A stretch of 64,000 bases of DNA, from contig NZ_CP159510.1 in NCBI RefSeq assembly GCF_040529185.1, positions 2,852,001-2,916,000 of the forward strand, read 5' to 3'. The first letter of the stretch is position 1. Each line of letters starts with the position of its first letter. The position numbers were made by a program, and so were the translations under genes. Under the pieces are notes generated by a model that was not told the DNA's origin, searched no databases, and saw only the letters and a program-made list of their open reading frames with translations. Positions 35,012-47,500 of this stretch are shown piece by piece. Origin of the DNA: Sporolactobacillus sp. Y61. GTDB lineage: Bacteria > Bacillota > Bacilli > Bacillales > Sporolactobacillaceae.

Positions 35012-36280
35012 TCACATGTTCGCAATAACTGCATCGGCAAATTCCGAACACTTTACTTCTTTAGCATCACTCATCAGGCGTGCAAAATCATAAGTTACGA
35101 TTTTCGCTGAAATCGTTTTTTCAATGGCGTTCGTAATTAGATTTGCCGCTTCATACCATTTCAGGTGTTCAAACATCAGGACGCCGGACAGAATGATAGA
35201 GGATGGATTCACTTTGTCCATTCCGGCATATTTCGGTGCCGTACCATGTGTCGCCTCAAAAATAGCGACGCCTGTTTCATAGTTAATATTGGCACCAGGA
35301 GCGATGCCAATCCCGCCGACCTGAGCTGCGAGTGCATCAGAGATGTAATCTCCGTCGAGATTCATCGTTGCGACAACATCATATTCAGCAGGTCGTGTGA
35401 GAATCTGCTGCAGAAAATTATCCGCAATGGCATCTTTTATAATGATGCGCCCGGCATCCTCAGCCTGCTTTTGCGCCTCGTTTGCTGCATTCTTTCCCTT
35501 TTCAGCAGCGAGCGTATCAAACTGACGCCAGGTAAAGGTCTGATCAGGAAACTCCTTTTCTGCCAGACTGTAGCCCCAATTTTTGAAGGCACCCTCTGTA
35601 AACTTCATGATATTTCCTTTGTGGACGAGCGTTACACTCTTTCGTCCCTCCTGAATGGCATAACGGATTGCCGCGCGAACCAGACGTTCGGTGCCTTTCT
35701 TAGAAACCGGCTTGACACCTATCCCCGATGATTCAGGGAAACGGATTTTGCGTACATTCATTTCATTTTGCAGAAAATGAATCAGCTTCTGTACTTCCGG
35801 AGTACCAGACTCAAATTCAATGCCCGCATAAATGTCTTCCGTATTTTCACGGAAAATAACCATGTCCACCTGTTCAGGGTGTCTGACCGGGGAAGGAACG
35901 CCCTGAAAATAACGAACGGGTCGCAGACAGGTAAAGAGATCCAGCTGCTGACGCAGGGCAACATTCAATGAGCGGATCCCACCACCTACAGGTGTCGTAA
36001 GTGGGCCTTTAATGGCGATAATATATTTTTTGATCGCATCGAGGGTCGCTTCCGGTAACCAGTTACCAGTATGGTCAAAGGCTTTCTGACCAGCAAGAAC
36101 TTCCTTCCAGACAATTTTCTTATTACCATCGTAAGCTTTCTCGACGGCAGCATCAAAAACCCTTGAAGCTGCCTTCCAGATGTCCGGACCGATGCCGTCC
36201 CCTTCAATAAAAGGGATTACAGGCTGGTCCGGTACGTGGAGTACTCCGTTTTCTACAGTTATCTTTGCGCCCTGTGTCAA
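35012..36280 (-). CDS. icd: Isocitrate dehydrogenase (NADP)
   Basis: Oxidative decarboxylation of isocitrate to 2-oxoglutarate. 422 residues, normal for the bacterial enzyme. Visible: [14 protein letters not shown] near 22-35, substrate loop [27 protein letters not shown] (the Ser phosphorylated in E. coli is kept), [26 protein letters not shown], and the coenzyme-site stretch [20 protein letters not shown]. Start is TTG 36280 with GGAGG 10 nt upstream; the ATG just before it reads into a stop at once. Confidence 0.97.
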   Translation of the reverse strand: MTQGAKITVENGVLHVPDQPVIPFIEGDGIGPDIWKAASRVFDAAVEKAYDGNKKIVWKEVLAGQKAFDHTGNWLPEATLDAIKKYIIAIKGPLTTPVGGGIRSLNVALRQQLDLFTCLRPVRYFQGVPSPVRHPEQVDMVIFRENTEDIYAGIEFESGTPEVQKLIHFLQNEMNVRKIRFPESSGIGVKPVSKKGTERLVRAAIRYAIQEGRKSVTLVHKGNIMKFTEGAFKNWGYSLAEKEFPDQTFTWRQFDTLAAEKGKNAANEAQKQAEDAGRIIIKDAIADNFLQQILTRPAEYDVVATMNLDGDYISDALAAQVGGIGIAPGANINYETGVAIFEATHGTAPKYAGMDKVNPSSIILSGVLMFEHLKWYEAANLITNAIEKTISAKIVTYDFARLMSDAKEVKCSEFADAVIANM

Positions 36281-36380
36281 GTCATACCAACCTCCAGACT
36301 ATTAAGTCGCTTTTCATTTTCCATTTCTATTATAACAGTTTTTCGAACGTTCGGGACCCTGTATTCTTCCTCTCTTTCCG

Positions 36381-37496
36381 TCATCTTTCAGACATAGGAA
36401 CATAGGAGCGCTGTGCAGGCCCATTATATTCCGCTCTTGGACGAATCAGCCGGTTATCATTATATTGTTCAAGGATATGAGCCACCCATCCTGACGTTCT
36501 GCTGACAGCAAAGATCGGTGTGAACAGATCGTTTTCTATACCAAGTGAGTGATAAAACGTTGCAGAGTAGAAATCCGTATTCGGAAGGAGTCCCTTCTTT
36601 TCCTTCATGATTTCTTCAATATGCAGCGACATATCGAACCATTTTTCGTTATCAGTGTTTTGAGTCAGCTCTTCTGCCATTTTTTTAATGATACGCGCTC
36701 TTGGATCACCGTTCTTGTAGACTCTGTGGCCGAATCCCATGATCTTTTGTTTTTTAGCCAGAGCATTTTCAATGAAATCTTCAGCTTTTTCCGGAGAACC
36801 GATTTTCTCCAGTGTGTTCATGACCTGTTCATTGGCCCCGCCGTGCAGTGGTCCTTTCAGGGCGCCGATCGCTGCCGTGACGCCCGAATAAATATCGGAA
36901 AGAGTAGCCACACAGACGCGTGCTGTAAAGGTCGACGCATTCAGTTCGTGATCAGCATGGAGAATCATGGCCGTATCAAATACTCTGGCTTCCGTTTCTG
37001 TAGGCACTTTGTTTTTCAGCATATACAGAAAATTCGCTGCTAAATTGAGGTCCGAGCGCGGAGCAACCGGTTCTTTTCCCTCCCGTATCCTTGCGAAGCC
37101 AGCAACAATCGTTCCAATCTTTGCCTGAAGGCGGATCGCTTTTTCGGTATTCGCCTTCAAATCCCTTTTGTCAGCATCCGGATCAAATAAACCAAGAGCA
37201 GAAACTGCTGTTCTGAGCACCGCCATCGGATGCACATTATGGATGGGCCAGGTTTTGATCTGCTCAAAAATTTCATCAGGGACCTGCGCATTTTCAGCGA
37301 TTTTCTTTTTAAATGATTTCAGTTGATCGAGGTCAGGTAACTCGCCTTTCCAGAGTAAATAAACCACTTCTTCAAAGGACGAATACTTCGCGAGATCCTG
37401 AATACTGTAGCCACGATATGTCAGTACGTCATGGTTAATAGAACTAATTGCGGAAGTCGTTGCGACAACCCCTTCCAGTCCTTTTGTTGCTGTCAT
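36381..37496 (-). CDS. citZ: Citrate synthase
   Basis: Condenses oxaloacetate and acetyl-CoA. 371 residues, the short Gram-positive type II form. Catalytic elements: LHADHELNASTFTARV, LHGGANEQVMN (active-site His), MGFGHRVYKNGDPRA (second His) and NTDFYSATFYHSLGI (Asp). AAGGAGGGG precedes the ATG. Transcribed from a strong sigma-A promoter with a cre-like site between the start point and the gene, so CcpA repression by roadblock is likely. Heads citZ-icd-mdh and is divergent from ytvI. Confidence 0.97.
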   Translation of the reverse strand: MTATKGLEGVVATTSAISSINHDVLTYRGYSIQDLAKYSSFEEVVYLLWKGELPDLDQLKSFKKKIAENAQVPDEIFEQIKTWPIHNVHPMAVLRTAVSALGLFDPDADKRDLKANTEKAIRLQAKIGTIVAGFARIREGKEPVAPRSDLNLAANFLYMLKNKVPTETEARVFDTAMILHADHELNASTFTARVCVATLSDIYSGVTAAIGALKGPLHGGANEQVMNTLEKIGSPEKAEDFIENALAKKQKIMGFGHRVYKNGDPRARIIKKMAEELTQNTDNEKWFDMSLHIEEIMKEKKGLLPNTDFYSATFYHSLGIENDLFTPIFAVSRTSGWVAHILEQYNDNRLIRPRAEYNGPAQRSYVPMSER

Positions 37497-37540
37497 TGCA
37501 AGAACCCCTCCTTAAAATAATTCAGTTTCCGGGAGCAATT

Positions 37541-37554
37541 TGTAAGCGCTTAAT
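37541..37554. promoter_or_regulatory. cre-like CcpA site downstream of the citZ promoter
   Basis: TGTAAGCGCTTAAT matches the cre consensus TGWAANCGNTNWCA at 12 of 14 positions. It lies about 30 nt downstream of the expected citZ transcription start and 45 nt before the ATG. Confidence 0.65.
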
Positions 37555-37590
37555 AAATTGGGACCCAAAAGATCACGATCGTTCAATTTG

Positions 37591-37619
37591 ATTATATCTG
37601 TTTGCGTCGATTTTGTGAA
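37591..37619 (-). promoter_or_regulatory. Sigma-A promoter of citZ
   Basis: TTCACA (37619-37614), 17-nt spacer, perfect TATAAT (37596-37591) on the minus strand, about 95 nt ahead of citZ. Confidence 0.8.
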
Positions 37620-37729
37620 CAAAAAAGGCCAGGCGAAAATAAATTTCACAACTCTGACACATCAGGTCATGTTCCTGTTATAACTGTTTAACAAGCGACA
37701 TACCATGTATGGACAAGGTGGGGTGCACC

Positions 37730-38863
37730 ATGAAGGCTGGTGAAAAGTCTATAAAAATATATCTCTCAATAGCTCTCCGTGCTTTGTTCGTTCTGGCACT
37801 GGTTGTGCTTATTCTGTTCTTTACGTACCTTACCGTTCGGTTTGCCTTCCCATTTCTGATTGCCTGCCTGCTTTCGCTGCTCCTTAATCCACTGGTCTCA
37901 TTACTGGAAAAAAAAACAGGCATCCCGAGGGGGCTGTCTGCTTTTGTTGTGTTATTTCTGTTATTTTCGGCAGTTATCGGATTGATGCTCTTTGCTGCTG
38001 TATCGCTTATCAAAGGCATTACAGTTCTGTCAAAAACAGTGCCCGGCCACCTTGACGCTTTGATTGGTGATCTGCAGAATCTCTTTTTTTCCCGACTCGT
38101 TCCAGCATGGGAACGGGCCGTTCATCTGTTTTCCGGTCTCAGTCCCGGTCAGCAGCAGGCTCTGCGTCTGAATATCGAGAGTATGACCGGTACATTGGTT
38201 GACTTTCTGAACGACAGCGCTGGACGACTTGTCATCAGTCTGACCCATTTTATCTCATCTTTACCTGATACGCTGCTGTCCGCGCTGTTTGTTTTTCTTG
38301 CCGCTTTTTTCATATCAAAAGATACGGATAAAATCAGGCAGCGTCTGTCTCTGATTTCTCTGCCTGCGATACAGACACCCGCCCTGCAAGTCTGGAAGGA
38401 TCTGAAACAAACCTGTGCGGGATTTATTCGTGCCCAGTTTATCCTTGTCACCATAACTTTCCTTCTGATTTATTTCGGTCTGTTATGTATTGGGGTCAGT
38501 CATCCATTTACCATTGCCGTTATCGCCGGTTCAGTTGACCTGATCCCTTATCTTGGTACCGGAGTGATCTTTATCCCGTGGATCCTGTACCATATGATCA
38601 TACAGAACTATCCCCTTGCACTTACCCTCTCAGCACTTTATCTGACTGTTGTCATCCAACGGCAGCTTCTTGAACCGAAGATCCTGTCCGCCACCATTGG
38701 GATTGACCCCCTGGCTTCTCTTGTGGCCCTTTATTTCGGATTCAGATGGCTGGGTTTCTCAGGACTTGTTATTGGACCTGTGCTGCTTATTGTGGTCAGA
38801 TCTCTTTATCACTCCGGAGTTCTGAAAGACACCTGGGCCTTTATCATCGGCCGGAAAACCTGA
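37730..38863 (+). CDS. ytvI: Sporulation membrane protein YtvI (AI-2E transporter family)
   Basis: AI-2 exporter/PerM superfamily membrane protein, 377 residues, known in B. subtilis as a sporulation-associated protein; transport activity is unproven. Helices at about 20-65 (two), 70-95, then an amphipathic loop region, and four more in 190-370 (for example VTITFLLIYFGLLCIGVSHPF and DLIPYLGTGVIFIPWILYHM), the latter being the conserved family signature. Start ATG 37730 lies 6 nt after AAGGTGGGG; ATG 37709 is an alternative. Divergent from citZ and convergent with fxsA. Confidence 0.92.
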   Translation: MKAGEKSIKIYLSIALRALFVLALVVLILFFTYLTVRFAFPFLIACLLSLLLNPLVSLLEKKTGIPRGLSAFVVLFLLFSAVIGLMLFAAVSLIKGITVLSKTVPGHLDALIGDLQNLFFSRLVPAWERAVHLFSGLSPGQQQALRLNIESMTGTLVDFLNDSAGRLVISLTHFISSLPDTLLSALFVFLAAFFISKDTDKIRQRLSLISLPAIQTPALQVWKDLKQTCAGFIRAQFILVTITFLLIYFGLLCIGVSHPFTIAVIAGSVDLIPYLGTGVIFIPWILYHMIIQNYPLALTLSALYLTVVIQRQLLEPKILSATIGIDPLASLVALYFGFRWLGFSGLVIGPVLLIVVRSLYHSGVLKDTWAFIIGRKT

Positions 38864-38876
38864 AAAAAAGCAGGCC

Positions 38877-39284
38877 CTATCTCTTCCTTCTGTAAGACGT
38901 AAAAAATGTCAGACTGCCGCGGCTTATCCTGTCCTTTATCCAGGCACTGATCCATCCCACCGCCCTGCTGCGAACGCGGGGAATCAAGATCAGGAGGCCT
39001 GCTATATCCGTCAGAAACCCGGGAACAGCCAGTAAAAAGCCGCCAAAAACCAGACAAAGCCCGTCAAGCAGAGCCGCACCCGGCATCACTCGGTTATTCA
39101 GATCAAATCTGATTTCCTGAAGAATCGACAGCCCCTGTCTTTTCACTGTCCAGAGGCCGAACAGGGCACTGATGATAAGCAGCAGGAATGTGCTCAGCGG
39201 ACCGATCAGCCGTCCTATGTAAATCAGCAGGCTGACTTCAGCAAGAACCAGAAGTAAGAGTATGATCAATCCCTTTCTTAACAC
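38877..39284 (-). CDS. fxsA: FxsA family membrane protein
   Basis: Small cytoplasmic-membrane protein of the FxsA family (YtwI in B. subtilis); FxsA in E. coli affects exclusion of phage T7, but no role is shown here. 135 residues with helices at about 5-25, 28-45 and 72-98, and the family pattern TVKRQGLSILQEI followed by DGLCLVFGGFLLAVPGFLTDIAGLLILIP. Start GTG 39284 with AGAGGA 9 nt upstream. It is 24 nt downstream of the thioesterase gene and its end nearly meets ytvI. Confidence 0.92.
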   Translation of the reverse strand: MLRKGLIILLLLVLAEVSLLIYIGRLIGPLSTFLLLIISALFGLWTVKRQGLSILQEIRFDLNNRVMPGAALLDGLCLVFGGFLLAVPGFLTDIAGLLILIPRVRSRAVGWISAWIKDRISRGSLTFFTSYRRKR

Positions 39285-39308
39285 GTGGACACGTCCTCTC
39301 TCGCAGGA

Positions 39309-39731
39309 TTAGTTTAATCCGGACGCTTTCCTGATAAACTGATCCAGTTCAGGGTTTTTCTTTCGCAGTGATACCGGATGCATTCTGGAGTCTGTCCAGC
39401 AGTGGCTGCTTGTCCCATCTGCCAGCAGTTTGCCATTGTCTTCTCTTAATATCCGGTACTGGTAAGATAGCTTGATACTGTCATATGCTTTCAGTGAAGT
39501 TTCCACAATAACCGCATCGTCAAATGTCGCAGGAGAGTGATAGTGTAATTCGATACCAATAACCGGGATCATCAGCCCGTTTTCTTCGATCTGCTTATAT
39601 GGGATGCCGGCTTTTCTTATCCAGTCTGTCCGGCCGACTTCAAACCAGTTTACATACTGGCTATGATGTACGATACCCATTTTATCAGTTTCATTATAAC
39701 GAACAACAATTTTTGTCCTGGAAACTTTCAT
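39309..39731 (-). CDS. Acyl-CoA thioesterase (4HBT/YbgC-like hotdog)
   Basis: Hotdog-fold thioesterase of 140 residues, similar to YbgC/FadM and B. subtilis YneP. The catalytic signature RYNETDKMGIVHHSQYVNWFEVGRTDW holds the conserved Asp and the Tyr/His of the 4-hydroxybenzoyl-CoA thioesterase group; YRILREDNGKLLADGTSSHCWTD forms the core strands. AGGAG lies 8 nt before the ATG. Likely hydrolyses short or aromatic acyl-CoA, but the substrate cannot be told. It starts right after the pyk terminator and is probably co-transcribed with fxsA. Confidence 0.9.
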   Translation of the reverse strand: MKVSRTKIVVRYNETDKMGIVHHSQYVNWFEVGRTDWIRKAGIPYKQIEENGLMIPVIGIELHYHSPATFDDAVIVETSLKAYDSIKLSYQYRILREDNGKLLADGTSSHCWTDSRMHPVSLRKKNPELDQFIRKASGLN

Positions 39732-39760
39732 TCGTCACACTCCTGTCACTTTCATGTCTT

Positions 39761-39797
39761 TAAAAAAATAAAGAGAAGGTATCTTGTACCTTCTCTT
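39761..39797 (-). terminator. Terminator of pyk
   Basis: AGAGAAGGTA pairs with TACCTTCTCT around a short loop and is followed by a T-rich tail (TTTATTTTTTT) on the minus strand. Confidence 0.88.
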
Positions 39798-39867
39798 ATC
39801 ATAAAACCAGCACCTGACTGAATCAAACAAATCATTCATCTTTGATACCGTCAGACTGAATTTTTCC

Positions 39868-41310
39868 TTATGCCTCAGTCAGGCTTTCGCCAATCTGATG
39901 AACTCTGAGTACATTTGTTTTGCCTTTTGCAGCAATCGGAAGACCCGCAGTAATGACAACCAGATCACCCTTTTTAACCAGTCCGGTCTTCACACCGCTG
40001 TCCGCAGCAATTTCAAACATTTCATCTGTTGATTTTGCCATTTTGCTCAGAATCGGTGTCACACCCCATGTCAGACACATCTTGTGTGCCACACGTTCTG
40101 AATTGGTTACGGCAATGATTGGTGCTTTCGGACGATAATGCGCAACGACGCGTGCAGTATAGCCGCTGACGGTCGATGTAATAATAGCGCCGACGTCGAG
40201 GGTCAGTGCCGTATGTGCCACAGATTCTCCGATAGCAGCGGTCACCGTTTTGTCACCGGATTCGCTTACCCTGTTCAGGATCGCATGATAATCCAGTCCT
40301 GTTTCTGTCTTGGTAGCAATGTTGTTCATCGTTTTAACAGCTTCAATTGGCCATTTACCGGAAGCTGTTTCACCGGACAGCATGATCGCATCCGTCCCAT
40401 CAAAAATCGCGTTAGCCACGTCACTTGCTTCAGCACGTGTACAGCGAGGATTCCTGATCATGGAGTCGAGCATCTGAGTGGCTGTAATGACCGTCTTGCC
40501 TGCCTTATTGCACATTTTAATGAGCCGTTTCTGAACCAGTGGTACATCTTCCGGCGGAATTTCAACGCCAAGGTCACCACGGGCAACCATGATGCCGTCT
40601 GATGCTTCAAGGATTTCATCAATGTTATCGACAGCTTCCTGACTTTCGATTTTCGGGAAAATGAAAACATCATCGGCTCCGTGTTCCTTGCACAGTTTAC
40701 GGATGGCATGAACGTCAGAAGCGTGACGGACAAAGGATGCAGCGATGTAGTCAATGCCTTCGCCGATGCCGAAAACAATGTCATCTGCATCTTTATCGGT
40801 CATACCTGGCAGGTTAATGCTTACGTTAGGCACAATAATGCCCTTTTTGCTTTTGAGCACACCGGTATTCATAATTTTGTTATGAATCAGGCCATGCTCC
40901 TTATCAATACCTGTAACAACCAGTTCAACCAGTCCGTCATCAATCAGGATACGTGAACCCACTTTCACATCATTGATCAGATCAGCATAAGTGATTGAAA
41001 ATTTCTCAGCTGTTCCGGCAACCTCGGTTGTTGAAATATCAACTGACTTGCCTTCTTCAAGAAGAACTTCAGGTGTTGCCATATCATGCGTGCGGATTTC
41101 CGGCCCCTTTGTGTCCAGCAGAATACCAACGGTTTTTCCGGTGATCTGCATTGCCTTTCTCAAATTGACCACTTTCTGATGATGTTCTGCATGATCTCCG
41201 TGAGAGAAGTTGAAACGTGCCACATTCATCCCGGCGTTAATCAGTTCAACCATGCGGTCGACTGAATCACTTGCCGGTCCCAGTGTGCAGACAATTTTGG
41301 TTTTTCTCAT
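39868..41310 (-). CDS. pyk: Pyruvate kinase, short form
   Basis: Final glycolytic step, phosphoenolpyruvate plus ADP to pyruvate plus ATP. About 480 residues: VCTLGPASDS, DTKGPEIRT, FPKIESQEAV (catalytic Lys), MVARGDLGVEIP and TATQMLDSM, then the C-terminal allosteric domain ending ESLTEA. B. subtilis pyruvate kinase has a further domain of about 110 residues; a terminator about 70 nt after this stop leaves no room for it, so the short form is natural here. Start ATG 41310 after GGGGGT (a TTG precedes it). Follows pfkA by about 90 nt. Confidence 0.97.
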   Translation of the reverse strand: MRKTKIVCTLGPASDSVDRMVELINAGMNVARFNFSHGDHAEHHQKVVNLRKAMQITGKTVGILLDTKGPEIRTHDMATPEVLLEEGKSVDISTTEVAGTAEKFSITYADLINDVKVGSRILIDDGLVELVVTGIDKEHGLIHNKIMNTGVLKSKKGIIVPNVSINLPGMTDKDADDIVFGIGEGIDYIAASFVRHASDVHAIRKLCKEHGADDVFIFPKIESQEAVDNIDEILEASDGIMVARGDLGVEIPPEDVPLVQKRLIKMCNKAGKTVITATQMLDSMIRNPRCTRAEASDVANAIFDGTDAIMLSGETASGKWPIEAVKTMNNIATKTETGLDYHAILNRVSESGDKTVTAAIGESVAHTALTLDVGAIITSTVSGYTARVVAHYRPKAPIIAVTNSERVAHKMCLTWGVTPILSKMAKSTDEMFEIAADSGVKTGLVKKGDLVVITAGLPIAAKGKTNVLRVHQIGESLTEA

Positions 41311-41399
41311 CAATTATACCCCCAGCTTAAATTACAGAGTTTGTTCAAATAGTCACAAGGCGATACAGCCTATACTCTTATCTTGAACATTCCTCTGTT

Positions 41400-43376
<1,977 letters not shown>

Positions 43377-43399
<23 letters not shown>

Positions 43400-44261
43400 C
43401 TGGCCGCCCTCCTTCCGCATGAATCGATAGTACCGTAAACAGCGTTTTTTTCAGCTTAGCACGAGGAATGACCTGATCCAGCTGCCCGTGTTTCAGTAAA
43501 AATTCGGCAGTCTGAAAATCATCCGGAAGCTTTTCACCTATCGTCTGCTCAATAATTCGTCGTCCGGCAAAGCCGATCAGTGCTCCGGGCTCAGCGAAAT
43601 TGTAATCCCCCAGGGAAGCAAAGCTTGCTGAAACACCACCTGTTGTCGGGTGCGTCATGACGGAGATATACAGGCCTCCATTTTGACTGAACTGCTTCAA
43701 TGCAGCGCTTGTTTTGGCCATTTGCATCAGGCTTAGCATGCCTTCCTGCATTCGCGCGCCGCCTGACGCAGAGAAAATGATCAACGGCAGATGCTCTCTG
43801 TCGGCATATTCAATCACCCTCGTAATTTTTTCGCCGACAACCGAACCCATACTCCCCATACGGAAGCCCTTGTCCATTATGGCAACAGCTGCATCCAGGC
43901 CATCTATCTTTCCTTTACCTGTCAGGACAGCTTCATTCAGTCTGGTTTTTTGCCTGTCTTTTTCCAGCTTGTTCATGTAGTCAGGAAATTGAAGCGGATT
44001 TTTTGAAATCATCTCCTGATCAAACTCTGTAAAGGATCCTTCGTCAAAAAGCATCTCGGAGCGTTCACGGGCACCAATTGGATAATGATATCCGCATGAC
44101 TGGCAGACGAACAGATGCTTCTTCAGTTCCTTGACATACATAATTTTCCTGCATTTCGGGCATTTCATCACAATGCCTTCGGGAACCTGCACTTCCTGCC
44201 TGACTCGTGAAGAAGGAACCGTTGCATACTTTTTCTTTTTAACAAAAAAATCCTTTATCAA
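43377..44261 (-). CDS. accD: Acetyl-CoA carboxylase carboxyltransferase subunit beta
   Basis: Beta half of the carboxyltransferase. About 294 residues. N-terminal four-Cys zinc ribbon ([21 protein letters not shown]) followed by the catalytic crotonase-type fold: [83 protein letters not shown] chose TTG 44261 ([11 protein letters not shown]), preceded by GAGGGTGA; ATG 44276 would put the ribosome site inside the frame. Confidence 0.96.
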
Positions 44262-44427
44262 GTATATCACCCTCACTCTTTATCAAAGCCTATATTCAAA
44301 TATAAAGGCGAACAATTCAATATTTATTCACTTATTTTTCATTGAATCGTTGATTATATGAAACTTTTTTCAAATCTGATCAGGTTCAGCTCAAACCTTA
44401 CCATTATAACAGAGCGGCGCACAGATG

Positions 44428-44543
44428 ATAAAGTAAGATGTCAATCAGTGGGTGCTTCATCTTTGCTGATTGTTCGTTAAATCCATCGGGCTGCAGCGGG
44501 CAGTTATCCCCTGAGGCAGGCCGGCCCGTTCATGCAGGATAAA
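44428..44543 (+). repeat. Dispersed structured repeat, copy B
   Basis: About 116 nt in the 44262-44598 gap: ATAAAGTAAGATGTC, AATCAGTGGGTGC, CTGATTGTTCGTTAAATCC, ATCGGGCTGCAGCGGGCAG and the end CCCGTTCATGCAGGATAAAT. AATCAG and CTGATT can pair. Matches copy A and the reverse strand of copies C1/C2. The remainder of the gap (44262-44427) has no ORF; it holds a TATAAT-like hexamer near 44354 with no convincing -35. Confidence 0.72.
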
Positions 44544-44598
44544 TAACGGGTGAAGTGAAGCAGAAGATTTCCGACTTTACCTTGAGATATGGCATATT

Positions 44599-47500
44599 TC
44601 ATTTTGCCCGGGAAAAAATTCTGCTGGATTTAATCATAACATTTTTCGGTCCGATTAGCTTTCGGATTGTTTCTAATCCCGCCTGTTCAAGGGAAACCGC
44701 ATATTCGGGTGCAAGCGCCAGCGTTTTTCCTTTGTTTTCATAATGAAGGATGATTCTGTGGGATCCTCTGTTCTTCCGGATAATCTCTTTAAGGCCCCTG
44801 AGTATATCCGGCCGATAATGTGCCTGATCAATGTTCAGCAATAAGATCTTCTGATACCGGGAAAGATAGTCTTTCAACGCTACAGCACGGGTAATGTTCA
44901 GCTGACCGGCTCCTCCTCTTCCTTCAGAGTATTTTACTTCAACGATCACTAACCGATCGCTTTGCAGGATTGGTCGCAGCTTTTCATAATACGATGAAAA
45001 GCAGACAGCATCCATTCGCCGGGTTTCGTCACTAAGGGTTAAAAAGGCCATGGGCCGACCGGTTCGGGTTCGGATGATCTTCATATCCTGAATCAGAGCA
45101 GCCAGTACGCAGCGTGTGCCGGTGGGTTCATCCGCCGCCTGTCCGATTGTTGTCAATCCGTACAGTCGATCGCGGAACCGCTCCAGAGGATGCCCGGACA
45201 AATAAAAGCCAAGCGCTTCCTTTTCATAATGGAGCTTTTCCTGTCCGGTCAGAGGGGGTACCTCCGTATAGTCTTCACCTGAAGAATCCGAAAATTCAAG
45301 TGCGGTCTGACCCGTTGCACTTTTCTGTTCATCTTCACCTGCCTGTATGGCACGGTCAAGCGTTGCCAGCAGAACAGCACGGTCCGTACCAAATTCATCC
45401 AGTGCCCCGGAGAAGATCAGGTATTCCAGACTTTTTCTATTGACTTTCCGCAGTGAAATGCGGCGGCAAAGATCGAACAGGTTCCTGTAGGGACCGGATG
45501 CTTCGCGTTCCCCGACGATTTCCCTGATTGCCCCGACACCGAGGTTTTTTATAGATGAGAGACCAAAACGGATGCCCTGACCTGATGGTTCAAAACTCAT
45601 CAGGCTCTTATTAACAGATGGCGGAAATAAAGGGAGGCCTGCTTTTCTCATTTCATTCACTGCTGTTGTCAGCTTTTCTGCATTACCGGCAACACTGGTC
45701 AAATGCGCGGCCATAAACACTTCCGGATCATGCGCCTTAAGATAGGCCAGACGATAAGAAATCATTCCATAGGCAACCGCGTGCGCGCGATTGAAACCGT
45801 AATCGGCAAAACGGACGATCAGATCAAACACCTGCTCAGCTGTTGCTCTTTCATAGCCCTTCTTCAGGCATCCGGATATAAAGTCGTTTTTCTGATTCTC
45901 AAGCAAATCACGTTTCTTTTTCCCTACCGCCCGACGCAGAATGTCCGCCTGTCCAAGGGAATACCCGGCCATCTGTACGGCAATCTGCATGATTTGCTCC
46001 TGATAAACCAGCACGCCCCAGGTCGGGCGAAGAATTGGAGCCAGATCAGGATGCGGATAACGGATCTCTTCCATGCCATGTTTTCTTCTGATATAGCGAT
46101 CTATAAACTGCACAGGACCGGGGCGATACAGAGCATTAACGGCAACAATATCTTCAAATTCAGTGGGTCTGAGCTTTCTCAGGACCTGGCGCATCCCGTC
46201 TGATTCCAGCTGGAACACGCCGGTGGTATCCCCGCGTCCGAGCATCCTGAAGGTTTCTGTATCATTTGCAGGGATATCCTCAGGTGTCAGCTGAGTGCCT
46301 CTTTTCTTTGAGACCCGCCGGATCACTTCCCGCATAAAAGTCAGATTGCGCAATCCGAGGAAATCCATTTTCAGCAGCCCCAGCGGCTCAAGAACCTCCA
46401 TAGGATATTGCGTTACCGGGATCCCTCCGTGCCCCCTCTGGAGTGGAACCAGCTCTGTCAGAGGCCGGTCGCTGAGGACAACGCCGGCCGCATGAATCGA
46501 GGAATGGCGTGGCAGACCTTCTATCTGTCTCGCAAGGGTAAAAATAGAAGAAGCTTCCGGAGATTCCCTGAGCAGGCGTCGCAGTTTTGCCGACTCATTA
46601 AATGCTTTCTCAAGAGTCATTTTCGGCGCCGAAGGAATCAGACGCGCCAGACGATCGGCGATCCGCTGATCCCCTCCCATCACTCTTCCGGTGTCGCGGA
46701 TCGCTGCTTTGGCAGCCAGGGTCCCAAAGGTAATAATCTGCGCCACGTGCTCTTTTCCATATTTTTCATAGGCATAGTCAATCATCTTATCCCTGTCCAC
46801 ATCGGGGAAATCCATATCGATATCCGGCATGTTGATCCGTTCAGGATTCAAGAAACGCTCAAAAAGCAGGTGATATTTGATTGGATCGACTTCCGTTATT
46901 TTCAGCAGAAACGCAACCAGTGATCCGGCTGCGGAGCCACGACCCGGTCCCGGCATAAATCCGGACACCCTTGCATGATTCACCAGGTCGGCAACAATCA
47001 GAAAATAATCACTGAACCCCATTCGAACGATTACGCTCAGTTCTTTGTCCAGTCGCTTCCTGATTTCCAGGGTAACCGGTGCGCTGTATTTATTCAGCGC
47101 CTGTTCGCACAAACTGCGGAGATATTCATCTGAACTGAGACCTCCTGGTACGGGGAACCTTGGAACCCGAACCTGTCCAAACGAAAAATCCACCTGGCAT
47201 GCTGCTGCAATCAAACCGCTGTTTTTAAGCGCTTCAGGTAAATCAGAAAAACGGCGTTCCATTTCTTCTGCAGACAGGTAACTTTTCCCAGGACCGCTTT
47301 CGGGCGCATATTCCGTCAGAACAGTCCCTTTATCGATACACCTCAGACAGGCATAAGCCCGTTCATCTTTCGGATCAAGATAGCGAATATCACTTGCGGC
47401 TACTAATGGAATATGAAGTGAACGGCCCAGATCAGTCAACGTGCCTTCATATGGATACGCTCTGCAGCACTCAAGATAAAACCGCCCGTTGAATATTTGC

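Noticed and set aside
38855..38900. Terminator between the convergent ytvI and fxsA genes
   Set aside because: Short T/A runs are present but no convincing stem of useful length.
44350..44360. Promoter of accD at the TATAAT near 44354
   Set aside because: The perfect -10 has TTGAAA only 9 nt upstream and no suitable -35 at 16-18 nt.
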